Positions 33,433-45,460 of a DNA stretch of 64,000 nt are shown one piece after another. A program made the translations under genes and the position numbers. The DNA comes from Apium graveolens (lineage: Eukaryota > Streptophyta > Magnoliopsida > Apiales > Apiaceae). How positions within the stretch are numbered: the stretch's first letter is position 1; each line of letters starts with the position of its first letter. The notes beneath the pieces were generated by a model. That model was given only the letters and a program-made list of their open reading frames with translations. It searched no databases and had not been told where the DNA came from. Where the stretch lies: NCBI RefSeq assembly GCF_009905375.1, contig NC_133647.1, forward strand, positions 171,908,790 through 171,972,789. Reading direction: 5' to 3'.

Positions 33433-34554
33433 CTAACAAGCTAAAGAGATTATCATTCTAAACCAACTTTGATATACTCTCAGGAGAGCAGCATACTGAT
33501 TCAGGAATATAGTGTCAACATTATGATTTACCAAGTCGACCATCACTAGCCCCGCAAAAGAACTTATCACAAAGAAAAATACAAATGGAGGTGGAAAGCC
33601 CCGTCGCACGGTGGCAAATTTGGTCTGCAGACGACCCTCAATGACCAAGCACAACCCCTGGACGACAAAGAAATTTATGAAACTCCAAGTAGGAAGAACA
33701 CGGAAAATTTGAAAGTAGAGGAGCTCATGCATTAGAGCGGACACAAGAAATGTGCCCAATATGGAAAGACTTAATGCCCATGTTTGTCCTAATGTTTTTG
33801 ATAAATAGTGAAACATCGGATTGAATATAGTTAAACGCAGTATGTTTGTTGACACTAGGTTCCATCTTCGACCCCAAAATTCACGAAGTGAGGTTGAGAG
33901 GTATGGATCGTTGAATGGTTGTTGAAGATCCAAGTTGAGCAACCATTGTGTAAGCATTGCATAAGTCACCATCAGGAATTCTATGATAACGTACACATAG
34001 TAAGAATAGATATGTACGCGCACCACTGGATGAATCGACTCCTTGTAAGCATAAATTAAAGGTATCAAGGGCAAAACCAATGTCCTTCTGGCAAAATGTA
34101 AAGGGGAATTTAGGCCATTACTCGTGCATTTCACAGCTACTCTGGTTATTCCTTTAACTACTTCATGTTGCCCATTCCTGCCATTTTGAGGCTTCTCGTT
34201 GTCTGGATTTTGGGGAGGAGGCTTTTGTGCTGAGGAGGCCTTGATAATGGGCAGACAAGCAAGTGCAAGAAAATGGAGCGGAGGGAGTGATAAGTCGGAA
34301 AGTGGGCCAGTGTCAAATGAAAGGAGGAGAAGCTTGAAATTGGCAATCCAAGACAGGCAAAAAACAGTTGCAACCCCCATATGGCATGTGTGAAGGCAAT
34401 GAAGAGGAGCTATGAAAAACAGAAGTATCACAGGGAGCATTGCCATGAGCCTTGGCATACCTTTTCGGACAAAAACTGATACAACATTGCAATAAAATAG
34501 ACATGCAAAGGCAGAAAGCCAGATCACGATGAAATTACGAACTTCATCTTCCAT
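33433..34554 (-). CDS. wax-synthase-like long-chain-alcohol O-acyltransferase, copy 2
   Basis: This is an intact single-exon frame. I start it at the Met beginning MEDEVRNFIVIW (373 aa), because that aligns with MEGEIKNYLLVW of copy 1. An upstream in-frame ATG at 34575 would add MKMNKGR. The family core REFWGRRWNLVSTNILRLTI and the invariant His in LVSALMHELLYFQIF are present, as is FFVVQGLCLVIEG. There are multiple membrane segments, and the central soluble loop (KASSAQKPPPQNPDNEKPQN) is unlike copy 1. Predicted role: ER membrane acyl-CoA-dependent esterification of a fatty alcohol or sterol. It is on the same strand as copy 1, about 12 kb away. Confidence 0.9.
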   Translation of the reverse strand: MEDEVRNFIVIWLSAFACLFYCNVVSVFVRKGMPRLMAMLPVILLFFIAPLHCLHTCHMGVATVFCLSWIANFKLLLLSFDTGPLSDLSLPPLHFLALACLPIIKASSAQKPPPQNPDNEKPQNGRNGQHEVVKGITRVAVKCTSNGLNSPLHFARRTLVLPLIPLIYAYKESIHPVVRVHIYSYYVYVIIEFLMVTYAMLTQWLLNLDLQQPFNDPYLSTSLREFWGRRWNLVSTNILRLTIFNPMFHYLSKTLGQTWALSLSILGTFLVSALMHELLYFQIFRVLPTWSFINFFVVQGLCLVIEGRLQTKFATVRRGFPPPFVFFFVISSFAGLVMVDLVNHNVDTIFLNQYAALLRVYQSWFRMIISLAC

Positions 34555-34575
34555 TCTTCCTTTGTTCATTTTCAA

Positions 34576-35098
34576 CTTAATACTAAAACAGATCTTTAAT
34601 AAGGTTTATAATGGTCATGCACAAGCGTGAGCTCTCGGTCTGTTGGCTCATTTCATTGCCAATTCCTTGCTGGCAGTTATGTTACATTCTTTTTGTTTTG
34701 TTCTTTAATATATACAAGAAGCATTTGTTTGATGATAATTAGGCTTGCTTTCAGGGAAAATGAGTATTGTATGACAGACCACAAGCTAATTTATACTGGA
34801 TTCACCAGTACTGCTTTCATGATAAATGAACAAATAATATATAAACCAATAATAAATTGTAACCAAGGCAGAGCATGGAGCGGTTTTGTTAACAAATCAC
34901 AGACCTAAACCCCAACTGCTTATATTACTGCGCTGCAGTACTTTCATATTATGAATCAGTGATTATTTAAATAAGTAATCAATCTTCCATTTCTTAATTA
35001 GCAAAGTATTGAATTCAATTTTCATTTGTATCTCTACTAAACATCAATCAGGAATGTCGAGAAAATTAATATAGTTTAGAGTGTAACAGATCAAAAGC
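34576..35098. other. promoter region of acyltransferase copy 2 and 3' flank of RhoGDI
   Basis: No gene is seen. A 93-codon plus-strand frame (34627-34908) has no recognisable product. Confidence 0.4.
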
Positions 35099-37353
35099 TT
35101 AAGTTGATTGCCAGTCCTTCCGAATATCAAATGTGTAGTTGATTACCAAGTAACATTTGTTGTCGTCATCAAGAAACTGTAAACAGAACAAGAAAGCAAA
35201 CGAAAATAATGAGCAATGAAGAACAATAACACGAGTTAAACATCTGTCACAGCGATCAAAAGATATAATTACATTCAGAACAGTGATAATTAAAATCCAG
35301 ATAATCTGCCCAGACACCAAGTGCCAACTGCAGAAAACTGTCCCACAGAAAGATGTTGAAGCAATTATCAACCAATATATGGAAAAGCCTAACATGCTCC
35401 TAGATTTTTCTTATCTACAATTATGACAGGTGGTCCATTTTTTACGTTATTAGGTGATTTATCCTTGCACATGATGGTGCAGTTCAATATCGACCCCATC
35501 CTACCTGAACGCAAATCTCTACACCAGTTCATGTAAATTTATACACAAACACAAATACATGATTTATTCAAAAAAAGCACTCATATACATGCAACTGTAG
35601 ACAACTTCATGAGTTTGACACATTCAAAAGAGCGCATATAATTTGTAGAATATCTGGACTCATTGAACCCCACCTTGTCAACTTTCAGCAATAAAAGTTC
35701 CTTTCTTGCTCCTCTAATAATTAGTACTTGCGTAAAGTGAAAGCTTTAGCTGGTTTTTTATATCCGAAAATTTTCATTTATTAAATTTATTTTGCATTAC
35801 AGTTCCCCGCAGCTTTGCCTTGCAATAAAAACTAGTTCCTTTAATTTTGCATAATTTTTTTGGTTTAGTCTTTCATAGATGTAAAACAGAGACGGCCTAA
35901 CCAACTTTCATATGCTTTGATATCGTTGAAAAATGTGTAGTATGTAATCATATTTTTGCACAGTTTGTACAAACAGTACTGGATAATGTCATAGACAAAT
36001 GACTATTGTTAAACTGACCTTTGTTCTAGCTGAATATGAACCTCTGGCAAACATGCCTGAAGGGGTTGTTTCTTCAGGCATTTCGTGTGTATAAGGTTCC
36101 TGTTGAGGACTGAATGTTCCAATCATTTCTTTCGTGTTGTCCACTACAAAACAAACATTCTGTTAAAAAGACCAATCCAATTGTATGATCATTGAGTTTA
36201 TTCTGCAATTTCAGATGGAAGTATACCCTTTAAACCGGTTTTCCAAACTGTGTTGCGGTATTTGAGTCCTGATACAATGTTATTTCCAACTTGAAAAGTG
36301 AACTTCAGGCTGTAGCGGCTCCCTTCTTTTAAAGTAAACCACAAACCCTTAGGACTTCCAGACTCGGGAATTGAAAGCAAGATATCAGATCTGCTAGGGG
36401 ATTTGATGGCAAGGCTTAAAATTTTAACTTCCGGGTCCAGAATTTCTGCAATATCAAGGCATTAATAAATTGTCAGCATTGCTTGACACAGAATAAAGAT
36501 GGTGCTATGGTGGTATATGAAAAAACACAATTTTTTCTTCTTTGCTAGTTATAAATAACACTGTTTTTAACGTCACTGTGTCCGGATAAACATTCTTGAT
36601 TTCAAGGAAATTCACAATGGCAAATATTTTCGATTCTTAGAACTTAGAAGACTGTATTGAAGCTTTTCATTGATAAGAACAGGTTCAAAGTCTCCAAGCA
36701 ATTAAAAATTTATAAATTCACACCAGCCTATATTTGACGGTATAATCAACATAACTGATACTGCTGTGATTAACTATACCATTTTCAAACTTTTTCATAT
36801 TCGGCATGCATTTGTCATTAACAAGAATGTAAATTGTCTACAAAAAATCCAAGAAAGAAAAGAAAATTTCTGAAGAATTCAGTGAAAAGAACTAAGAATT
36901 CTCTTATCTTATCGAACAACTTACCTGCAACAGAATTTATATCTAAACTTCCAAGAAGTTGTTCTTTCCATCTCCTCAAGCTCTCATCATCCTAAATTCC
37001 AAACACGAACACACAAGTACACATTGTCATGACAAAGTAGTCCACTGTTAAACAACCTTAACAATTAATTAAGGGCCAAAGATAAACATTGTATGCTTTA
37101 GACAAATACAGACCTTATCCTTCTCATACTGTTCTTTGAGAGTTTGTTGAGGACCCAACTGTAATATTTCTTCTGCATCATCTTCATCCTGATCAGTAGC
37201 ATAAACATGATTCTCATTGATCTTTATACTCATCTTCTCCTTTCCAGGGCCTGAACTACCATACTCAATATCTTTAAGCCCCTCATTGTTTTCATCATCA
37301 AAGCCCATGTTCTTGGAAGTAGAACTTGTACCAACTTCAACAGCCAAAGACAT
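35099..37353 (-). CDS. Rho GDP-dissociation inhibitor (RhoGDI), five exons
   Basis: Exons on the minus strand: 37114-37353, 36925-36991, 36227-36445, 36019-36143 and 35099-35176. All junctions are GT-AG and in phase, giving 242 aa, close to the ~240 aa of plant RhoGDI1. The N-terminus is acidic and variable. LGPQQTLKEQYEKDK then starts the conserved part. DDESLRRWKEQLLGSLDI carries the regulatory arm that contacts the GTPase switch region. The immunoglobulin-like C-terminal domain that holds the prenyl group includes GLWFTLKEGSRYSLKFTFQV, NNIVSGLKYRNTVWKTG, TTPSGMFARGSYSARTK and NYTFDIRKDW. RhoGDI extracts ROP/RAC GTPases from membranes and keeps them inactive in the cytosol. In plants this restricts polar growth sites such as root hairs. 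All conserved blocks look intact. Confidence 0.93.
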
Positions 37354-37924
37354 TTAAAGGGTCCAAAGTTGAATAATTGGCTTCAACTAAATCACCAAAT
37401 GGAAGTTATGGAGTGACAGATATATGGGACAAACAAGAAAAGTAAAACACTAGCATTAGTTAAATAAGGTTCCTCATTCTGTGAGAGTAAAATAAACCAT
37501 AATAATACAATGGGCACACCCCTTGTGACATGCTACTTGTATTTTTTATGTGAGATTGTGGAAAACAGAATTCCCTCACAGAATGCAAGTTCTTATATAC
37601 CAAGAAACTAAAAAGAAAATTAAAAAATAATAGACTATGAATTAATATGTAAATTCACATAAATTAATAATCACACACTAAAAATACAATTTTTACATGA
37701 ATAAATTGAAGCTGAATTTGACTATAAAAAATAGAGGTCCTTGTTCATGCACATATATTCTAGTATAAAAAAATCAAAAAATCCTATAATAAAATGAGAA
37801 AATCCCAGAATCATAATAATAACAAACTTATTATCAATTACATATTTTGATATAGTAACATCCAAATAATAATAAAAAAATTGGAAGGAAATTAATACAA
37901 CTACGAACGTTTGCTTTATTTTCA

Positions 37925-37961
<37 letters not shown>

Positions 37962-38810
37962 TACAGTAACAAAATGAAATCAAAGATCTTAAGAATATCT
38001 TTAGGGGACATGGATTTAAAAACAAATATTTATAATAACAAAAAAACCATAACTATATTATTATCATAGGGGAATTGTTTAAAGAAATTGATAGACGGAG
38101 AGAACGTGAAGATCACTATATTTCCGTGAAGAGCATAATAATAGTGACAACATGTTAAGTTTAAAATGATTTAAAAATACGGGAGAGAAACAGATCTCTT
38201 GTGATATTATCAAATTTCATTAGTTCCATAGTGGATAACCTTGCCAGAGAAAAACATGTGCACACATCACAGCTTCTATTACTCTTAGAGGTTGATCTCT
38301 TCAACTTCTGAATGATTGTATATACTTCGTCATAACTAAACTGGGGCTACCCATGCACCAAAAATTAATTAACCTTTTAAATCTAACTCCAATAAAATTA
38401 TGTAATTTTTTTTAAAAGTTGGTATTAATGCTATAAATTATACTTCATGAGTTGAATTGGTATTGTATGCTAACTAAAATTTTGAATATTCTTTTAATCA
38501 CTTAATATTTAGAAATTATTTTTGGTTATGTGTATTTTTTTTTTCAAAAGCAATCAATTTAGGGCTGGGAAAACTTGTAAAAAACATTTAAATTAAGTGC
38601 AATAAGAGAGAAGTCTTTCAATGTATTGGGCTTAAACACCAAATTTTCAGCTTTCTAAACAACAATAACTTTGAAGTTAAGCTTGTCTGGGAGGTCAAAA
38701 ACATTGGAGGTCTTTGTCTGGTTTTTTGAAGAAACGAGTCAACAAATTTTAATCTGATATCATGTCATTCTTGTTTTCCAAGTACACGCATCTAGCTAGT
38801 TTCCGTAAAA
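37354..38810. other. upstream region of RhoGDI and AT-rich intergenic DNA
   Basis: It contains a (TAA)n microsatellite at about 37925-37961 and otherwise low-complexity AT-rich DNA. The first few hundred bases should include the RhoGDI promoter and leader. I cannot place a TATA box with confidence. Confidence 0.4.
37925..37961. repeat. AAT trinucleotide microsatellite
   Basis: About twelve uninterrupted AAT/TAA units lie 570 bp upstream of the RhoGDI start codon. Confidence 0.9.
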
Positions 38811-39272
38811 AATCATCTTACTAGAACCGTGAACTGTGGAGAATCATTAATTTTATTATAAAATCTTATTATAAATTGTAAAATTTTATTATAAAATCTC
38901 ATTATAAATTATAAAATCTTATTTCAAAAAATATAAAATTTGATGTTAATGTAGAATAATAAATATATTTAAATATAATAAAAAATTTAACAATTAAAAT
39001 TTTATAGAATTACTTGATTTTAAATTTAATTTTACAGTGGAATAATTTTTAATAAATATGATTCTGCTGCGATTCTACTATAGAACCAATTTAAACTTTT
39101 TCAATAATTTCAATAATTTTTAAAATAAAAAAATTGTTTAACTTTAATTTTTAGCTTGATAATTAAAATTTATAATTATATATGATGAAAAATAAAATAA
39201 AATATATATTTTATATTTTTTAAATAATGGTTCTACACAATTCTCTATATAACGGGTTCTCCGTGGAGTCCC
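38811..39272. mobile_element. MITE family 1, copy 1 (GGAGAACC ends)
   Basis: It is AT-rich inside, with GTGGAGAATCATTA at the left and TAATGGTTCTACACAATTC...GGGTTCTCCGTGGAGT at the right as inverted ends. The interior closely parallels 40436-40857: runs of TTATTATAAAATC, TAAATTTGATTCTA, and a TTGATAATTAAAATTTATAA block. The left end is worn, so the boundary is approximate. Confidence 0.55.
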
Positions 39273-39280
39273 TCCAACAT

Positions 39281-39905
39281 AAACCAATTTAGAATAGAAA
39301 CTAGAAACCAAATAATTTATTTTTAAAATTAATTCGAAATATAACACATATGGTATGCAAATCGATCATTGAGAGATGTAGAAAAATACAGTGAAATCGG
39401 ATTTTCAAATAAATTTACGGTTTGACGGGAAATATCAAATTTAAAAACGGGGGAAAAACTGAAATTGAGTGTGGGAGGGTGCAGGGTAGTTGGGTGGTGT
39501 GATTTAGGGGACGATCTAATGGCTTAGATTAGTTATAAGTTTGTATTTTAATTTTAGTTTGTATTTGATCATTCCCCTACATATATGAAACCAATTTAGA
39601 ATAGAAATTAGAAACCAAATAATTTTTTTTAAAAACTAATTCAAAATATAACACATATGGTATGTAAATCGATCGTTGAGAGATGTTGAAAAATACAGTG
39701 AAATCCGAATTTAAAAAAAAATTACGGTTTGACGGGAAATATCAAATTAAAAACGGAGGGAAAAAGCTGAAATTGGGTGTGAGAGGGTGCAGGGTAATTA
39801 GGTGGTGTGATTTAGGGGGACCATTAGATTGAGTAGATCTAATGACTTAGATTAATTCTAAGTTTCTATTTTAATTTTAAGTTGTATTTGATCATTCCCC
39901 TATAT
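39281..39905 (+). repeat. tandem duplication, about 307-bp unit
   Basis: Unit 1 starts AAACCAATTTAGAATAGAAA at 39281 and unit 2 starts with the same phrase at 39588. Both contain TCGAT(C/A)(A/G)TTGAGAGATG, TTACGGTTTGACGGGAAATA, GAGGGTGCAGGGTA and end ATTTGATCATTCCCCTA. The units have diverged by scattered substitutions and small indels, so the duplication is old. No coding potential is seen. Confidence 0.75.
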
Positions 39906-41224
39906 ATACTAGCCTTACAATCCGTGCGATTCACGGGTTTTCATTAATATTTTTATATTATTTAAAATTATAGTAATTTTTTTTTATTCATTACCTTATT
40001 ATTATATTTATAGATAATAATATAAATATTTGTTATTGGCGAAACTCGAACCTGAATATTAGGTAGTGTATAAATATAATATAAATATTGGGTAGTGTAT
40101 AAATATAATATAAATATATGTTGTTGGTGGGATTCGAACATGGAAGCTTTAATAGTGTATTAATAATAATATAAATATTTGCTGTTGGCGGGGTTCGAAC
40201 CTGAAAGATTCAATAATGTATATCCTTTTAGTATTTAAATATAACGGTCAAGATCACTTAATTAAAAAAAATATGATAATCATATAAATGGGGAAAACCA
40301 AATCAACCAAAAAAGACATACCAAATTATAACTCATTCCGGTTATCCTAGTATTATTATTTAAAATTATAGTTTTTATTGTTATTGGTGGAATTCAAACA
40401 TGAATATTGTGTAGTGTATATATATACAGGCCTTTACTCCGTAGAGAACCATCTTATATGGAGAACCGTGGAGAACCATTGTTTTTATTATAGAATCTCA
40501 TCATAAATTGTAAAATTATATTTTAAAAAATATAAAATTCGATGCTAATCTAGAATATAAATATCATAAAAAATTTAACAATTAAAATTTGATAAAATTA
40601 CTTGATTTTAAATTTGATTCTATAGTAGAATAATTTTTAATAAATGTGATTCTACTGTGATTCTGCTATAGACCCAATTTAAACTTTTTCAATAATTTCA
40701 ATAATTTTTAAAATAAAAAATTGTGTAACTTCGATTTTTAACTTGATAATTAAAATTTATAACTATATATGATGAAAAATAAAATAAATTATATATTTTA
40801 TATTTTTTAAATAATGGTTCTCCACGATTCTCTATATAAGAGGGTACTCTATGGAGTGCTGCCCATATATATATATATAATATAAATATATCGTGTCTAG
40901 TTTTTTGCGTATTCCAAAAAATAATGGTCAAGTCCCAACTATACTTAAGTTATTTAATATAATTGCAGATTAATATACATGTATGACATTTGATGTCATT
41001 TAGTTCATTAAAGTGCTAATTTTTAAGAAAGAAGTTGAGTGCGATTAGAAATCAATTTGGATAATAATTTATAGAGTTTGTAGTTATATCAGATACATGA
41101 TTTAATTTTTTTAACTAAATTATATTTGTTTACTTTATTTTGGAATGTGTTAACATATTTTTTAGGAAGGTGTTAACCGACCGACCAAACGAAACTATGT
41201 TTCGCTTATAATAGTATAGTATAG
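39906..41224. mobile_element. possible non-autonomous element with ACTAG...CCGTGCGAT / ATAGTATAGTATAG ends
   Basis: The left end ACTAGCCTTACAATCCGTGC with TCACGGG and the right end TTATAATAGTATAGTATAG resemble terminal sequences of a repeat type common in plant genomes. Near 40025-40210 a short phrase ending in GGTTCGAACCTGAA-like sequence is repeated three times. A MITE (40436-40857) is nested inside. No target duplication was identified, so both boundaries and class are tentative. Confidence 0.35.
40436..40857. mobile_element. MITE family 1, copy 2 (ACTCCGTAGAGAACC ends)
   Basis: The left end ACTCCGTAGAGAACC...TGGAGAACCGTGGAGAACC pairs with the right end GGTTCTCCACGATTCTC...GGTACTCTATGGAGT as an inverted repeat of about 50 bp. 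The AT-rich core matches 38811-39272. About 422 bp, no coding content. Confidence 0.65.
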
Positions 41225-41639
41225 ATACACACATTTTATGGATAAGAGAGCTATCTGTACAATGCTGTCAGAGGGCTTCTCTCTTCATTTTTTGTGTAAT
41301 GCATAATCCAAAAGCTCCCTCTCTTCATTTTTTTTGTAATGCACAAGTAATGTACAATACAAAAGCTTACATACTCTTAACATATATAATATTATTATTG
41401 AATAATTTCGTTATTATAATAATTTACTTGTTAAGATATTTTCCCAATAAAAAAATCATTAGTATAATATAATAATAATTTTTTTGTTGTAGCGTTCCCT
41501 AAAGGTGTTAGCACCGTGCCTTTATGATATGTGCCCATGGTCAGACTTCTGCTCTGCATGTTTTCTACTATATTTATAATATCTATCATACTATATAAGT
41601 ATATATGATATATATATATATATTCTAAAATCCCATTCA
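41225..41639. other. gene-free stretch left of element E
   Basis: The phrase CTCTCTTCATTTTTT...TGTAATGCA is duplicated in tandem (about 41278-41345). A 3' LTR of element E would be expected here, but nothing matches the leader side near 45461. Confidence 0.4.
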
Positions 41640-44600
41640 AACTCATGATATTGCAGCAATGAGCATTGAGAGTTTGTCAGACAAAAACGAAATCGCGAAA
41701 TAAAGTGAGCCTTTGTAAAAATATCAGCAATCTGAAACGAAGAAGGAACAAAAGGCAATGAGATAGTACCTTGTAGTAGATGAAGGCGAGTAAGATGACA
41801 ATCAATCTCAATATGTTTAGTGCGCTCATTAAATACCGAATTACGTGTAATATTAATTGCACTCTTATTATCACAATATAATGGGGTGGAATTAGGAAGG
41901 CTAACACCCAAATCTGCAAGTAAGCGACGTAACCAAACAATCTCACAAGTAGTGGAAGCTATGGCACGATACTCAGCTTCCGAAGACGATCTCGAAAGAA
42001 CATCTTATTTCTTACTCTTCCATGAAATAAGAGAATCACCAAGAAAAATATGAAAACCAGTTGTGGATTTACGATCCTCGGGATCACCAGCCCAATCAGC
42101 ATCACTGTAAGCACGCAACTCTAAAGATGAGTTAGAAGGAAACAAAAGACTCTGAAACTGAGTCCCACGAAGATACCTAAGAATGCGAAGAACTGCAGCC
42201 CAATGTATGGTAGTAGGAAAAATGATAAATTGACTAACTATATGAACAACATGTGCAATATCCGGACGAGTAATAGTGAGATAAACAAGACTACCAACAA
42301 TCGTACGATATAAAGTAGGATCTGCTAAGGGAAGACCGTCAGATGGAGAATATCTAGCATTCATCTCTAAAGGAGTTTCCACAGTCTTGTTATCAGTAAG
42401 ACGTGCACGGTCAAGAAAATCAGCAATGTACTTAGATTGATACAAAAGATACCCCTTTGATGAGCTAGCAACTTCAATTCCCAAAAAGTAACGGAGAAAA
42501 CCAAAATCTTTCATGGAAAAATAACGAGCCAAATCACGTTTCAATGACTCAATACCATCACAATTATCACTGGTAATAATCATATCATCAACATATAAAG
42601 ACAATAAGATACGAACAGCACTCGTAGATCGTATAAAAAGAGCAAAATCATGATTACTAGGATGAAAACCAAGTGAATAAAGTACTATAGAAAACTTCTC
42701 AAACCAACAACGAGATGATTGACGAAGACCATAAATAGATTTACGAAGTCTGCTGACATAACCTGGTTGATGCGGAAGACTGGGAGGAGGCGTCATGTAA
42801 ACTTCCTCGTAAAGATTACCATACAAGAATGCATTCTTAACATCCATCTGAAATATTTTCCACTTTCGAACAGAATCCATTGCAATCAAAGTACGGATAT
42901 TCGTAATCTTTGTAACAGGTGCAAAAGTTTCTTCATAGTTCAATCCATACTCTTGAGAGTAACCTTTAACAACAAGTCGAGCCTTATAACACATAACGGA
43001 TCCATCAGCATTTGTCTTAATTGTATATACCCAACGACAACCAATTGCATGTTTTCCTGGCGGCAGTGGGACTAAATCCCATGTATGAGTTTTTATGTAA
43101 AGCAGTAAGTTCCTCGGCCATAACATTCTACCATAGAGGATCATGAACAACCTCTCTATATGATGCAGGCTTAGAAAAATGGTGAACAGAAGTAACGAAT
43201 GAAGCAAAAGACGGGAATAAGATGAATAAGTAAAATCAGGAAGTTGGGTGGACTTACGTATGCGAGTAGACTGGCGAACTGGAGGAGGAGTTGAACTTTC
43301 GGTAGACGATTGAGTGAGAGGAGAGTCTAAAATCTCTAGTGATGATTGACTTGTTCTAGAACTAGGTGGAGATTTCGGAGTCTGAGATGTAGATGTAAAA
43401 GTCGGTGGAGATATGGGAGTTTGAGATGTAGATGCCTCCGGAACTGAAGTATTACAGTTTGTGGTTGAAGCATCCTCAATGTTTATGTCAAAAAGATTAA
43501 TACGAATAAGCACTTCTTGTGTCATATGACGCGAACTAGCAGGAACATAGAAAAACGAAATATGCTCCAAAAAGTAAACATGCCGAGAAACATACAATTT
43601 TCCACTGACCGGGTCAAAACAACAATATCCTTTCCAGGTAACACAGTAGCCCAAAAACACACATAAGCACACTTAGCAGACAATTTACTACGCTCAACCT
43701 GAGGTTTAAAAATAAAGCAGGTACAACCAAAGACACGCAACGAAGCATAATCAGGAACTTCATCATATAATTTCTCAAAAGGTGACAAAGCAGGTGACAT
43801 AAACAACAGTAAGAAGTGCTTCACCCTAAAATACATTTGGAACGTCAGCCGTCAACAAAAATGTGCAAGTTGTTTCAACAAGATAACGATGTTTCTTTCA
43901 GCAACATCGTTCTGTTGAGGAGTATCAGTATATGAGGTTTAACATATAGTCCCATTAGAAGCAAGCAAGCGAAAAAAAGCGTTAGAGCTGTATTCACCTC
44001 CCAAATTACAACGAAAACATTTAATGACAACTATATGTTCAGTTTTTATATGAGCTCTAAAATCTTTAAAAATATCCAAAAAATCAGACCTACGCTTCAT
44101 AAGATAAATCCACGTATAACCAGTGAAATCATCAATAAACGAAACATAATATCTAGATCCTCATTTTATGGGCATAGGCAGGTCCCCACACATGCACAAT
44201 ATAAACGGAGCTAGAGATAACGTAACACTCTTATAAAAAGGTAAAGCCGTAAATTTCGCTAGTTTACAACCGCTACAGTCAGAAATATCATGAGCTTTTA
44301 GTTGTCCCAAGGCTCTAGTTGAAACTAAAAATTGTAAACGAGATTGAGAAACATGACCTAAACGAGCATGCCATATGTAGAAGTCAGAAGACAAATCACT
44401 CAAATGAAAAGATGATAAATCAACACTAGGAGTTCCCATAGCAAATACATTGAGTTCATCCAAAATATAAAGTCCTCCCTTCTTACGACCTTTCCCAATT
44501 ACTTTTTGAGATCTCGGATCCATAACATAACAAGTAGTAGAAGACAAAGAAACCAATTAACCAGATTCACATAATTGACTAACCGAAACAAGATTTAACT

Positions 44601-44820
44601 TGAGATCCGGAATATAATAAACATCAAAGAGAGATACTGTTGGGGTAACTACAGAAGCAACACCTTTTAACGAAATAGGAGTGCCATCAGCAGTCATGAT
44701 GGATAAAGATGAATCATCAGAAAATGAAATGAAAGACGACCAATGAGGAGACATGTGATGCGATGCACCTGAATCTAGAATCCATAGAGAAGAAAATAAA
44801 CTTGAAGTACCCGTTGACAA
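41640..44820 (-). pseudogene. Copia relic E: protease, integrase, RT and RNase H without gag
   Basis: Minus-strand order. Protease ILDSGASHHMSPHW (near 44780) and a linker YYIPDLKLNLVSVSQL. The integrase zinc domain has IWHARLGHVSQSRL and CSGCKLAKFTALPF. The core is seen as DDFTGYTWIYLM and TPQQNDVAERN in broken frames (43840-44160). The IN end contains LRVFGCTCFIFKPQ. RT (42005-43672) has MDVKNAFLYGNLYEEVYM, an intact YVDDMI box and YFLGIEVASSSKGYLL. RNase H follows with YSDADWAGDPEDRKSTTGF, an in-frame stop at about 42002, then ERTKHIEIDCHL and IADIFTKA. At least five breaks are present. No gag or zinc knuckle is found upstream. Confidence 0.85.
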
Positions 44821-44849
44821 AAGACCCGTTGATGATGAGACATGGATGT

Positions 44850-45447
44850 CGAAATATTGCTAAAACTAAACTCAAACCAAATCAGAAATAAAGTCGAATC
44901 CAAATTCAATGCCAGATTTAAATTGTACCCAAATTCAATCAAGAAACCAAACCCGAAATCAAATCCAAACTCAAATAACCAATTCCAATCCAAAATCAAA
45001 TCCGAAAGTAGATCGAAAACCAATTTCAATTCTGATTGTAAATTTAAAACTAATATCAAATCTCAAGCAAATAAATAAATTACTAAAATTGTAACATCAA
45101 AATAATCAAGTACTCCAAAATCCAATCAATCAAATAACCTAAATTACAAGATCAACAACGATGAAAAGAATTAACTAAAAGTAAACAGTAACCTATTGGA
45201 ACCATCAAAAAATCAATTTATGGAGCTCCAAATACGATCTCCACCGTTCAAAATTTAGATACTGATGCAAATAAGGGGTGGTTAAAATTTCAGGATGATC
45301 CAACGGTTGAAACCCTAGATATCGGAAAAACAAGTTGGCTGATCTGGGCAGAAAATTGTCTGCGAATTTTTAAGAAAATTTTGTTGTTGTAACGTAACTC
45401 TATCCATTTAATGATCCAACTAAACTTTCACGATCACTCGAAATCTA
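44850..45447 (-). other. leader region of element E with a degenerate AATCCAAAT repeat
   Basis: This sits where gag should be, between the primer-binding-site-like sequence and protease. 44870-45075 is a degenerate tandem of AAATCCAAATTC-like units, open in several frames but compositionally simple. The remainder looks like an untranslated leader. It suggests that gag was deleted or lost from this copy. Confidence 0.45.
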
Positions 45448-45460
45448 ACTCTTGATACCT
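45448..45460 (-). other. possible primer-binding site of element E
   Basis: The minus strand reads AGGTATCAAGAGTT just after TTAGCA. It is close to, but not identical with, the initiator-Met-tRNA site TGGTATCAGAGC. If real, the 5' LTR lies to the right of 45460. Confidence 0.4.

Noticed and set aside
40025..40210. tRNA-like T-arm phrase GGTTCGAACC
   Set aside because: No acceptor, D or anticodon arms around it. It is part of a short tandem repeat.
39144..40931. Two similar minus-strand peptides (about 67 and 77 aa) near 39.2 and 40.8 kb
   Set aside because: The similarity comes from two copies of the same MITE, not from a gene family.
41225..41639. 3' LTR of element E
   Set aside because: No match to the sequence right of the primer-site-like element at 45461, and no clean TG...CA ends.
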